From CAZSXS01 sp964611385 (GTDB lineage Bacteria > Bacillota > Clostridia > Lachnospirales > CAYPQA01): a DNA stretch of 33,785 nucleotides. This document shows, in pieces, positions 1-6,270 of the stretch (the stretch's first letter is position 1; every line of letters starts with the position of its first letter). Location of the stretch: assembly GCA_964611385.1 (NCBI GenBank), contig CAZSXS010000036.1, positions 1 through 33,785 of the forward strand, given 5' to 3'. Position numbers and translations under genes: made by a program. Below the pieces are notes generated by a model. That model did no database searches. It was not told the DNA's origin and saw nothing but the letters and a program-made list of their open reading frames with translations.

Positions 1-2
1 TA

Positions 3-101
3 TTATACCATCGTTCGTGATTTTTGTACATGAGCTATCTTTATTATCATTTTATCTTTTTCAGTTGTTCCATATACGCCCACATGAGTACTCCTATTCA
101 T
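3..101 (-). CDS. Possible 32-residue small protein at window edge
   Basis: A short reading frame starts with ATG at 101 behind an AAGGAG-type ribosome binding site about nine bases upstream and ends with TAA at 3-5. The peptide (begins MNRSTHVGVYGTTEKDK, ends KSRTMV) is basic and has no signal peptide or membrane segment. I do not recognise it. It follows a degenerate relic (121-240) on the same strand, so it may be a surviving fragment of a larger decayed locus rather than a real gene. The good ribosome binding site is the only positive evidence. Confidence 0.25.
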   Translation of the reverse strand: MNRSTHVGVYGTTEKDKMIIKIAHVQKSRTMV

Positions 102-120
102 GAACATTCACTCCTTCGCA

Positions 121-240
121 TTAAATAAAAACACCTTATAACCCAACGAAACAATACCTAATAAGAAAATACGAATAATCCTGAAGAAATTATACTAATC
201 CTGAAGAAATTATACTTTCGTATTCTACCGTAAATATACG
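121..240 (-). pseudogene. Degenerate copy of the 1530-1637 relic, with a 20-bp duplication
   Basis: On the minus strand this stretch aligns by eye with 1530-1640; the shared block around 'cctataacccaacgaa' and the flanking sequence are alike. The conceptual end, FFRIIRIFLLGIV, matches LFRIIGIFLMGIV in the other copy. Here the frame is broken by stops and by an exact 20-bp tandem duplication at 177-216. It looks like a dead paralogous fragment of an unidentified small hydrophobic protein or of the C-terminus of a larger one. The parent gene is not in the window. Confidence 0.4.
177..216. repeat. 20-bp perfect tandem duplication
   Basis: The unit 'aatcctgaagaaattatact' occurs at 177-196 and again, identical, at 197-216. 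It lies inside the relic at 121-240 and disrupts its reading frame. Exact identity suggests a recent slippage event or a sequence under no coding constraint. Confidence 0.9.
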
Positions 241-500
241 AACTTTCCGTTTCTATTTCGATAAAAACTTAGGATATTCTCCTTTAACGAAGGACTAATA
301 GCTAACAATCCTCCAAATGAAATCCTTCTTTCCTTTCCTATTTATTATGACGCTAACAAACGTTACAAATTAGATTACTCGTTAGCTCGTAATAAATTGA
401 TTTGCTGTAGTAAATAATTCATCATAATCTATTTCAACTTGCTTACAGTATACAATATCTAACTTGACAACAGTGCGTTATATTGTGCAACGTTTTTATA
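241..500. other. AT-rich non-coding stretch
   Basis: I see no supported gene, terminator or clear promoter here. The region lies downstream of the DUF3021 gene and carries scattered AT-rich words only. A TTGACA near 466 has no -10 box at a usable distance. Confidence 0.5.
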
Positions 501-944
501 TTACAACTTTTCATTTAGTTTTTTAATTTTCTTCTTCCACAGAATATACTGAGTTACCCAAGTTGCAACAAAAATACCAACGAAGATTCCAAAATAACTG
601 AGAAACCCTATAAAACTATGCTCCATCCAATTTGTAAAATATGCGATAGGAAGCATTAAACATGCGGTAATCAAAAAATAGATACCTGTCTGTTTTGCTA
701 TGCTCCAGTTTTCGATTTCCCAGATAATTGATGCCGCTGCGAAGCCTGCCCCAAGTAGTCCACATAAAACAGCCTGCAAGATAACGGCGGCTATCTCGCT
801 TCCCATCTGCTCCACAAGAACCGGAACACAGGCCGAGTAATAACCATTTGCCCAAATTAGCGAAATAATGATTGTAATAACATATCCGAGTGCAATACCC
901 AGTGGAAAACCTAATAAACCTCTTAAAAAAGCTTGTTTTTTCAT
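501..944 (-). CDS. DUF3021 family membrane protein
   Basis: Small integral membrane protein of about 147 residues with roughly four hydrophobic helices (FLRGLLGFPLGIALGYVITI; IAAVILQAVLCGLLGAGFAA; TGIYFLITACLMLPIAYF; FLSYFGIFVGIFVATWV) and a Lys-rich tail. The pattern and length fit DUF3021, a family usually encoded directly after a LytTR-domain regulator, as here. I place the start at 944 (MKKQAFLRG) because GAGGTG sits at the right distance; the frame extends to 1019 without a ribosome binding site and would overlap the regulator. The gap to the upstream gene's stop is only ten bases, so the two form an operon. By analogy with LytTR/DUF3021-type pairs, it may be a membrane inhibitor of the regulator; this is inference. 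The biochemical role is unknown. Confidence 0.85.
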   Translation of the reverse strand: MKKQAFLRGLLGFPLGIALGYVITIIISLIWANGYYSACVPVLVEQMGSEIAAVILQAVLCGLLGAGFAAASIIWEIENWSIAKQTGIYFLITACLMLPIAYFTNWMEHSFIGFLSYFGIFVGIFVATWVTQYILWKKKIKKLNEKL

Positions 945-954
945 TTTCAGCACC

Positions 955-1395
955 TCATATTCCCAATAATTTTTTAATCGTAGAAACATACCGCCTTGAC
1001 ACATAGGTAGACACTCCATCTTGAAAACTTACGCAGATGGTACCCACAAAGCTCAGATCAAAGCCCTTAACTTTTTTCAGATTAATAATTTCTGAATTTG
1101 AAATTCGCACAAAGATTGAGGGATTTAGCCGCTGTTCCAATTCATACAAACGAAGCCGCAAAGTATATTCTCCGTGTTCGCTAACAGCAATAACCTTGCC
1201 ATTTGATGTATACATTCTTATCAATTTTGCTTCTTCAAGAATTTTGGCATTGTCATCTTTAAAACCCATGATAACGTTTGGCATCTGTTCCGATAAGCGA
1301 CGCATAAGGCTATTTACTTCGTCCGTAATTTTTTCTGTTTTGATAATGACCTCGGTTTCTTTGACCGTTTCGTCAACCTCAATTCGTATTTTCAA
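955..1395 (-). CDS. LytTR-domain DNA-binding regulator (no receiver domain)
   Basis: A 146-residue transcription regulator. The C-terminal half is a LytTR (LytR/AlgR-type) DNA-binding domain: a strand with KVIAVSEHGEYTLRLRLYELEQRL, then FVRISNSEIINLKKV and a YVSRRYVSTIKKLLG end. The N-terminal ~45 residues (KIRIEVDETVKETEVII) are not a response-regulator receiver, so signalling probably comes from the DUF3021 protein that follows ten bases downstream. I choose the TTG start at 1395 because AAGGAGG lies seven bases upstream; the frame runs open to 1437 but that part is the duplicated leader. The start region lies in a 38-bp tandem duplication which brings a second ribosome binding site and a mini-ORF whose TGA overlaps this TTG. 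Confidence 0.88.
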   Translation of the reverse strand: MKIRIEVDETVKETEVIIKTEKITDEVNSLMRRLSEQMPNVIMGFKDDNAKILEEAKLIRMYTSNGKVIAVSEHGEYTLRLRLYELEQRLNPSIFVRISNSEIINLKKVKGFDLSFVGTICVSFQDGVSTYVSRRYVSTIKKLLGI

Positions 1396-1464
1396 GCAAG
1401 CACCTCCTTTTTGACTATAATATAAATTTTCAAGCAAGCACCTCCTTTTTGACTATAATATAAA
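1389..1464. repeat. 38-bp perfect tandem duplication covering the LytTR leader, RBS and start
   Basis: Positions 1389-1426 and 1427-1464 are identical. Each copy holds, on the minus strand, an AT-rich TATATTATAG stretch, AAAAAGGAGG and TTGAAAA. The copy nearest the gene is the functional leader of the LytTR gene; the distal copy supplies an extra ribosome binding site and start. Confidence 0.95.
1392..1433 (-). CDS. Possible 13-codon leader peptide created by the duplication
   Basis: The upstream duplicate copy gives TTG at 1433, then a 13-residue frame reading MKIYIIVKKEVLA, ending in TGA at 1394-1392. The stop overlaps the LytTR start as TTGA. The second ribosome binding site of the duplication lies inside this frame. 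Only the distal duplicate can translate it, preceded by AT-rich relic sequence rather than an obvious AAGGAGG, so its own initiation is uncertain. If translated, it would couple to the LytTR gene. Confidence 0.25.
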   Translation of the reverse strand: MKIYIIVKKEVLA

Positions 1465-1493
1465 AAAACGAGATGACTTTGCACCTCGTTTTC
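1462..1493 (-). terminator. Rho-independent terminator
   Basis: On the minus strand AAAACGAG (1492-1485) and CTCGTTTT (1472-1465) form a stem around a short loop, followed by a T run to 1462. It would end transcription arriving from the relic and the PadR operon, just upstream of the duplicated LytTR leader. The plus strand also folds but has a poorer T tract. Confidence 0.65.
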
Positions 1494-1529
1494 TATAATC
1501 GGTTGTTTTTTTAACATAGGTGGTTGATG

Positions 1530-1637
1530 TTATATAAAAAAACCTATAACCCAACGAACAATACCCATCAAGAAAATTCCAATAATTCTGAATAGTCTGC
1601 CGGATTCTACCGAAAATCCAAGAATCCAGCAATATAC
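1530..1637 (-). pseudogene. Relic encoding a hydrophobic C-terminal tail, unidentified
   Basis: A 35-codon open frame without a start encodes a hydrophobic tail containing SVESGRLFRIIGIFLMGIV followed by RWVIGFFI and a stop. It is preceded by an in-frame TGA, so it is the remains of something larger or a frame-shifted small membrane protein. A related, more decayed copy sits at 121-240. I cannot name the family. A longer frame overlapping it on the same strand (1453-1737) has no ribosome binding site and looks spurious. Confidence 0.4.
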
Positions 1638-1777
1638 TCACCAAGATTAATTTACCCCCAGACTGCCTAAACAATGCCGTCTTTTGCCTATCCACTGATG
1701 AGGCATTTCGGTGGCGATTGGAGGAATTATATGTCAACTAAAAAGATGCCTTTTCCAGTACATCCAATAGCACAAGA

Positions 1778-2173
1778 TTAATGTGAATCACTAACCAACC
1801 ACGTTTTCGCTTCTTCCATATCCGTACAGAAATAAAGTTGTCCTATACTCAATGAGGCTGTTTTTACAATAGCCTTTTGTAATTGGCGCAAGCTTTTCTT
1901 GTCGCTGCTAATTGCCAGTTTTACAATTCTAGGGCTTAGCTTGTTGACATGTTCCGAGATTTTTTCAACCAAAAAGCTTGATAAATTTGTTTCGTATAGG
2001 TCGATGATTACTCTGCGCCTTTCAGGCGATTTCAAAATATACGCTTCTTCTTCGGCCATTACAGAAAGTAATGCGCTCTCATTATCAAAATAGCTTCCAT
2101 AGTGTATTCCGTGAAAATACCCACCTTTGTAGTAATAGGGGCTTAAAGCACCGCTTGGAGATTTGCTTAACAT
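1778..2173 (-). CDS. Small conserved protein, STAS/SpoIIAA-like fold suspected
   Basis: A 131-residue soluble protein with AAAGGAGG just upstream of its ATG. The second half alternates strands and helices in a way that resembles STAS/SpoIIAA-like proteins: RRVIIDLYETNLSSFLVEKI, then IVKLAISSDKKSLRQLQKAI and a final QLYFCTDMEEAKTWL, which is like the 'TDMEEAKxWL' end of STAS-like proteins. The N-terminal 40 residues are rich in Gly, Tyr and His (YYYKGGYFHGIHYG) and are unfamiliar. It follows the PadR gene by 34 bases on the same strand, so it is probably co-transcribed and under the same control. The fold assignment is inference from pattern; function unknown. Confidence 0.65.
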   Translation of the reverse strand: MLSKSPSGALSPYYYKGGYFHGIHYGSYFDNESALLSVMAEEEAYILKSPERRRVIIDLYETNLSSFLVEKISEHVNKLSPRIVKLAISSDKKSLRQLQKAIVKTASLSIGQLYFCTDMEEAKTWLVSDSH

Positions 2174-2207
2174 AGTATCCTCCTTTTGTTAATTCCATGA
2201 TTTTGGA

Positions 2208-2747
2208 CTACCGTTCGATTAAATCTGACAACGGTTTCTGCATACGGATATGTTCACACCATTGAATCGTCTTTTGCGTGATACAAATTCCATAATAAAG
2301 GGTAGAGAGCTTATAATAGAAACAATCCCTATTTTCCATTTTACTGAATTGCTTTTCTAAGTCTTCAAGTCTTTTCAAATAATTCCTGTTGTTGATCTCA
2401 TATTCAATGAGTTGACGTTCTCTGATTTCTGATGGCAGTTTGTCAAAAAAATAGACTTTTGCTAAATGGGTATTTGTGCCTTCGAATAGATCCATAGGTG
2501 AAGAAAGCCAATCATAAAATTGACGCTGACCCTCTGCCGTAGTGCGATAAAATATTTTTTGGCGGCTACCTTGAGTTGTTTCAGATGTTGTTAAAAAGCC
2601 TTTTTCTGTTAATCTTTTCAAGGCTGGGTACAGACTGCCAAAGCTCGCCTTATAGAAAACGCCTATGCCGTTTTCTATCGTTTTTTTGATGTCATACCCG
2701 GTTAACTCCGTTTCTAATACCATACCTAAAGCAATAAATTCTAACAA
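2208..2747 (-). CDS. PadR family transcriptional regulator
   Basis: A 179-residue PadR-type repressor. Residues ~1-85 form the winged helix: LEFIALGMVLETELTGYDIKK, then FGSLYPALKRLTEKGFLTTS and the wing ending RQKIFYRTTAEGQRQFYDWL. Residues ~95-175 form the C-terminal helical dimerisation domain (Vir_act_alpha_C-like). The start is TTG at 2747 with GGAGG seven bases upstream. A near-perfect promoter has its -10 box inside a 31-bp palindrome (2758-2792), so autorepression is likely. The divergent ABC transporter promoter also carries a palindrome over its -10, with PadR-like ATGT/ACAT half sites. The likely role is sensing a toxic compound and derepressing the transporter; the ligand is unknown. 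Confidence 0.93.
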   Translation of the reverse strand: MLEFIALGMVLETELTGYDIKKTIENGIGVFYKASFGSLYPALKRLTEKGFLTTSETTQGSRQKIFYRTTAEGQRQFYDWLSSPMDLFEGTNTHLAKVYFFDKLPSEIRERQLIEYEINNRNYLKRLEDLEKQFSKMENRDCFYYKLSTLYYGICITQKTIQWCEHIRMQKPLSDLIER

Positions 2748-2757
2748 GTGAAAACCT

Positions 2758-2792
2758 CCGCTACAATATATCTGTTCGATATATTGTAGCGG
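2758..2792. promoter_or_regulatory. 35-bp perfect palindrome, probable PadR operator
   Basis: Arms of 15 bp (ccgctacaatatatc at 2758-2772 and its exact complement at 2778-2792) flank a five-base centre. The palindrome covers the PadR -10 box and reaches the first bases of its ribosome binding site (CGGAGG). This placement suits autorepression. Confidence 0.8.
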
Positions 2793-2811
2793 TGAATCAC
2801 TATGTTGTCAA
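2783..2811 (-). promoter_or_regulatory. Sigma-A promoter of the PadR operon
   Basis: On the minus strand TTGACA (2811-2806), a 17-bp spacer and TACAAT (2788-2783). The -10 is inside the palindrome at 2758-2792. Confidence 0.8.
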
Positions 2812-2831
2812 GGCCTTACAAATGAACATTT

Positions 2832-2937
2832 AGCGTTAATATACTCAGTCATATTTAGCTTTGCAAAGCTGCCACGAAAAGCAACCCATTTTTTCCGGTT
2901 TGAATGAGGATGACTTTCTGAGTCACCTTAACACGCT
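2832..2937. repeat. Palindromic interspersed repeat, copy A
   Basis: Begins with the family signature tatactcagtcatatttag followed by ctttgcaaag and ends with ctgagtcaccttaacacgct, an imperfect complement of its left end (agcgttaatatactcag). The interior contains ttttccggtttgaatgagga, which resembles the interior of copies B and D. Read leftward, TTGCAA (2861-2866) lies 17 bp from TATATT (2838-2843), giving a promoter-like pair directed at the PadR gene. Confidence 0.7.
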
Positions 2938-2970
2938 GCAATATAGTCGGTTCTGTTTCTTATTTCCTCC

Positions 2971-2999
2971 TTGACAACTTAGGGTATAATGTATATAAT
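2971..2999 (+). promoter_or_regulatory. Consensus sigma-A promoter of the ABC transporter operon
   Basis: TTGACA at 2971-2976, a 17-bp spacer and TATAAT at 2994-2999: a full consensus match. The first gene starts about 90 bases downstream. Confidence 0.88.
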
Positions 3000-3007
3000 A
3001 CATATAC
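2989..3007. promoter_or_regulatory. Operator-like palindrome over the ABC promoter -10
   Basis: ATGTAT (2989-2994) and ATACAT (2998-3003) are complementary around ATA, and a nested GTATAT/ATATAC pair spans 2991-3007. ATGT/ACAT half sites are typical of PadR operators, so the divergent PadR protein is the natural candidate. A consensus promoter blocked by a palindrome suggests strong expression on derepression. Confidence 0.65.
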
Positions 3008-3093
3008 ACATTAGAACGAGATCGACTCTTTTGGACGTTTAATCAGCAGGAGAAAAGCTAAGTTACTTTCATTCATTTATAGGGGGAAATAAA

Positions 3094-3942
3094 ATGCAAA
3101 ATGCAATCGAAATTAAAAATCTTACCAAAAGGTATTCTGATTTTAACCTTGACCGTGTGAACATCACGCTTCCGTCGGGCTGCATCATGGGCTTTATCGG
3201 AGAAAACGGTGCAGGGAAAAGCACGACAATTAAGTCGATTTTGAACTTAATCAATAAAGATAGTGGAGAAATCCTCGTTTTTGGTCAGGATAGTGTGGGA
3301 AATGAAAAGGAATTGAAGCAGCAAATCGGAGTTGTATTGGATGAAAGCTTTTTCCCTGATTCGTTCAGAGTGAATGATGTCAACTTGATCATGAAAAACA
3401 CTTATCAGGAATGGGATGATCGCTTGTTCAAAGCCTACACTGAGCAGTTTTCTTTGCCTCCCAAAAAGAGAATCAAGGAATATTCCCGTGGAATGAAGGT
3501 AAAGCTGAACCTTGCTGTAGCCTTATCCCATAAGGCAAAGTTGCTGATTCTTGACGAAGCCACAAGCGGACTTGACCCCATCGCTCGGGATGAAATCTTG
3601 GACGTGTTTTTGGCGTTTACTGCAGATGAAAACCACTCCATTTTTATATCTTCACACATCGTCAGCGACCTTGAAAAAATCTGTGATTACATTACCTTTA
3701 TCCATAAGGGGAAAATCATGTTCAGTGAAACAAAAGAGGAGCTGCTTGACAACTACAGGATCTTGAAATGCTCTCACAGTGTATTTGAACAGCTTGATAA
3801 AAGTGGTGTGAAAGGCTATCGTAAAAATGACTTTGGGATAGAAGCCCTGGTATTGAAGTCCACGCTAAAAGGAAGCTTTGTTGTTGATAAAGCTAGTATA
3901 GAAAATATCATGCTTTATAGTATAAGGGGGGATGCACTATGA
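3094..3942 (+). CDS. ABC transporter ATP-binding protein (ABC-2 type exporter)
   Basis: A 282-residue ATPase. Walker A GENGAGKS at residues 36-43, signature SRGMK at 131-135 (a variant of LSGGQ common in BcrA/YtrB-type ATPases), Walker B LLILDE at 150-155 with D-loop SGLDP, and switch His in SSHIVSDLE around 188. The C-terminal ~70 residues form the accessory region usual in this group. It ends in an ATGA overlap with the permease gene, so the two are translationally coupled and form one exporter, probably with two copies of each subunit. The consensus promoter and PadR-like operator upstream suggest an inducible resistance or homeostasis pump; the substrate cannot be read from the sequence. 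Confidence 0.93.
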   Translation: MQNAIEIKNLTKRYSDFNLDRVNITLPSGCIMGFIGENGAGKSTTIKSILNLINKDSGEILVFGQDSVGNEKELKQQIGVVLDESFFPDSFRVNDVNLIMKNTYQEWDDRLFKAYTEQFSLPPKKRIKEYSRGMKVKLNLAVALSHKAKLLILDEATSGLDPIARDEILDVFLAFTADENHSIFISSHIVSDLEKICDYITFIHKGKIMFSETKEELLDNYRILKCSHSVFEQLDKSGVKGYRKNDFGIEALVLKSTLKGSFVVDKASIENIMLYSIRGDAL

Positions 3943-4565
3943 AGGGCTTACTGATTAAAGACTTTCTGCATATAAAGGGTCTTTTGCCTATCTATTCTTT
4001 TTTGTTGTTACTTTACACACTTATATCTATTGTAGCAAAGAGCATAAATGTTTTTTGTGGTGTTCAGTTAATGGTTTGTGTCATACTTACAATCAACACG
4101 ATTATCATGGATGATAAAGTGAAGTGGAGTAAGTACGCTTTATCAATGCCTATATCAAGAAAGGATATGGTGCTGCAAAAGTACCTGCTGGGCTTGATCC
4201 TAATGGGTATGATGTTTATTCTCAGCTTGTTGGTTAGTTTCTTTATTCCTTCTGCTAATGGCTCTACCGATTTTAAGCTGCAATTTTTTACATTGTTGTC
4301 CTTGCTTTTCATAGGCATTCTGTTTTTTGCAAGCCTTTTGCCATTTATGTTTATGCTAGGCCCTGAAAAAGGGGTTCTAAGCATTTTGATTATTGTTTTT
4401 ATCTATTCTTCAATTATTGGTGCATTGGTGGCTAAGTTTGGAATGCGCATTTTGGTTGGTAAAGAAGCATTGCCTTTTATGTATGCCATCCCTTTTGTTT
4501 CAATATTGATGCTTTTCCTTTCAATGGCTGTTTCCATTCAGATTTATAAAAAGAAAGATTTTTGA
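3939..4565 (+). CDS. ABC-2 type permease (ABC2_membrane_5-like)
   Basis: A 208-residue integral membrane protein with about six hydrophobic segments. It opens with MKGLLIKDFLHIKGLLPIY, the typical 'GLLxKDFxxxK' start of small ABC-2 permeases paired with YtrB/BcrA-like ATPases. Further features are the internal MPISRKDMVLQKYLLG motif after the second helix, also common in this group, and a C-terminal IQIYKKKDF. Its start codon overlaps the ATPase stop (ATGA). It forms the membrane part of the exporter. A strong terminator follows 21 bases after the stop, so the operon holds two genes only. Confidence 0.9.
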   Translation: MKGLLIKDFLHIKGLLPIYSFLLLLYTLISIVAKSINVFCGVQLMVCVILTINTIIMDDKVKWSKYALSMPISRKDMVLQKYLLGLILMGMMFILSLLVSFFIPSANGSTDFKLQFFTLLSLLFIGILFFASLLPFMFMLGPEKGVLSILIIVFIYSSIIGALVAKFGMRILVGKEALPFMYAIPFVSILMLFLSMAVSIQIYKKKDF

Positions 4566-4585
4566 AAAAGAACACTGTGGATAAT

Positions 4586-4623
4586 AAAAAAAGTCGAGGC
4601 AAAGTGATTGCCTCGACTTTTTT
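4586..4623 (+). terminator. Rho-independent terminator after the ABC operon
   Basis: AAGTCGAGGC and GCCTCGACTT pair around a nine-base loop, followed by a long T run. An A run precedes the stem, so it could also work for minus-strand transcripts coming from 4739. Confidence 0.92.
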
Positions 4624-4738
4624 ATATATGAGAATCATTCGCACAATACAAGCGAATAACAATTCTGCTCTTCTTCCTGTTGCTTAAGCGTAAATAATGG
4701 TAATCCCAGACCATGTACGGTTTTGAATACATTGATAT

Positions 4739-5122
4739 CTAGGCATTTGGCTTTCCGTTCTTTAAAAGGGTGATTACTTCCTCAAGTGTTTTGCACTTGT
4801 CATAATCGCCGGGCTGCTTGTCCGCCCTGTGATATGTAATGCTGCGGCCTAGGTTCATGTGCAGATATTCGGCCAGCTTGTCTAATCCCTCATTTTTTGC
4901 CACCATGTTAAACGCTCTTGAGCGTATACCCTTGTGCATCTTGTGCTCACATGGATAATTGTCGCACTCGAAGCAATAACTCAATCTCTTTTCCGTACAG
5001 CAAGCTTTGACTTCACAGTCACCTGTTTTACAACGGCATCCGGCGCAATCTGATTTGCCACTGCAAAGAGCGCATACTAGGCCGCAGATTCCATAGCTTT
5101 GTTTTATTTCCTCAATTGTCAT
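4739..5122 (-). CDS. DUF3795 family cysteine-rich protein
   Basis: A 127-residue soluble protein. The N-terminal 60 residues hold 12 Cys (CGLVCALC, CAGCRCKTGDCEVKACC, YCFECDNYPC), which is the layout of DUF3795, a family thought to bind zinc or another metal. The C-terminal half is helical and ends in LEEVITLLKNGKPNA. It has GGAGGTG eight bases ahead of its ATG. It is transcribed alone, convergent with the ABC operon and downstream of a WYL regulator on the same strand. No enzymatic role is established for the family. Confidence 0.85.
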   Translation of the reverse strand: MTIEEIKQSYGICGLVCALCSGKSDCAGCRCKTGDCEVKACCTEKRLSYCFECDNYPCEHKMHKGIRSRAFNMVAKNEGLDKLAEYLHMNLGRSITYHRADKQPGDYDKCKTLEEVITLLKNGKPNA

Positions 5123-5182
5123 AAAAACACCTCCGTTTTTTGGGTTCTATTGTATCAGAACATTTACGACAACTGTATGTCA

Positions 5183-6106
5183 CTATGATTTGTACAGTTT
5201 TTGGATTTCGGCGCTTTTTTCAAGAAGCTGATCAACAATTTCCTGGGGCTCTAACACCTTTACTTGAGCACCAAAACCAAGTAACAATGAAAACCACATG
5301 CGTTCATTTTCATAGCCTTCTATTTCCATGACAAAATCGCCGTTCTCATACTCTTCCATAATTTTACCTTTTAGATATTCTGCGGCAGGCACACGCGCTT
5401 CAGCTTTACAGAGGAGTTTGATTTTATATACGCTACGTGTATCGCTGCTCCATTGCTTTTCCAGAAGTGCGGGTATGTTTTCGTGCTTCTGGGTACAGGG
5501 TTCATCTGTCAGAGTCAAGCCAGATATGCGGTTGAGCTTGAAAAAGCGGTAATCATTTTTATAAGTGCAATAGCCGAGCAAGTACCATGCATACCAGCGG
5601 TAATTGAGCGCAAGCGGTTCCACCTTGCGGTGGTTTTGACGTCCAGTGCTGTCAGTATATGCAAATGATAGTATGCGATTCTCCTGAATGGCTTTTTCTA
5701 TCTCTTGCACATATCGGGGGATATTCTCACCCTCCTTGATCACGCCGAAGTCGATATACACTCGCTGTTGTTCGGCAGTATACGGACCCGTAGCAAGCAA
5801 CTTCTCCAGCGTATTGTTGATTCTTTGATTATCATAAGCAGAGCACAGACCTTTGAGTGCAGTAATGATCAAAAGGTAATCGTCCACCGTGGTGATTTGC
5901 TTGTTGAGTTTGAAGGTATCCAGAATTTCATATCCGCCCGATGCACCAGTGGAAGAAGTGATGGGGATACCTGCCATGCAAAGTGTTTCAATATCACGCA
6001 CAATGGTACGTTTTGAGACCTCAAAGCGTTCGGCAAGTTCTTTTGACGATACAATATCCCGATTTAACAAGTACATGGTGAGGCCGATCAGCCGGTCGAT
6101 TTTCAA
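5183..6106 (-). CDS. YafY-type WYL-domain transcriptional regulator
   Basis: A 307-residue DNA-binding regulator. Residues 1-60 form an HTH_11 winged helix (LLNRDIVSSKELAERFEVSK followed by RTIVRDIETLCMAGIPI and the G-rich wing GASGGYE). Residues ~135-210 form the WYL domain, with RKVEPLALNYRWYAWYLLGY and a following YKNDYRFFKLNRI. The last ~90 residues are the WCX-type C-terminal extension. WYL proteins sense ligands, often nucleic-acid related, and control nearby or distant genes. The gene is ~50 bases upstream of the DUF3795 gene, which it may control; no operator was found. Length is normal. Confidence 0.92.
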   Translation of the reverse strand: MKIDRLIGLTMYLLNRDIVSSKELAERFEVSKRTIVRDIETLCMAGIPITSSTGASGGYEILDTFKLNKQITTVDDYLLIITALKGLCSAYDNQRINNTLEKLLATGPYTAEQQRVYIDFGVIKEGENIPRYVQEIEKAIQENRILSFAYTDSTGRQNHRKVEPLALNYRWYAWYLLGYCTYKNDYRFFKLNRISGLTLTDEPCTQKHENIPALLEKQWSSDTRSVYKIKLLCKAEARVPAAEYLKGKIMEEYENGDFVMEIEGYENERMWFSLLLGFGAQVKVLEPQEIVDQLLEKSAEIQKLYKS

Positions 6107-6212
6107 GTTTCTTCACTCCTTATTACGGATCTTTAAAACCGCTTTTTACGTATCCGATTTGCTTTTACTAACATCTTTGAGTATGTGCCTCACGAAAGTA
6201 AAAATGAAAAGT

Positions 6213-6243
6213 CCCGAAACGGTGATGCCTTTACCGTTTCGGG
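6213..6243 (-). terminator. Hairpin terminator sharing a motif with the 8234-8326 element
   Basis: CCCGAAACGGT and its exact complement (6213-6223, 6233-6243) flank a nine-base loop; on the minus strand ACTTTTCATTTTTAC follows. It would end the isomerase transcript. The sequence cgtttcggggcttggg just to its right recurs almost exactly at 8320-8335, so this may be part of a repeated element. Confidence 0.7.
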
Positions 6244-6270
6244 GCTTGGGTTGTTTTTCTTTGGCTTTTT

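Noticed and set aside
1447..1463. TTGACT directly followed by TATAAT-like sequence on the plus strand
   Set aside because: No spacer between the hexamers, so it cannot be a promoter; it is part of the duplicated minus-strand leader.
1453..1737. 94-codon minus-strand open frame
   Set aside because: Starts at TTG without a ribosome binding site, runs through a terminator and the relic, and the relic's better protein signal is in another frame.
1731..1782. 16-codon plus-strand ORF after GGAGG (MSTKKMPFPVHPIAQD)
   Set aside because: Good ribosome binding site but no promoter, and it lies in decayed sequence; too little to call a gene.
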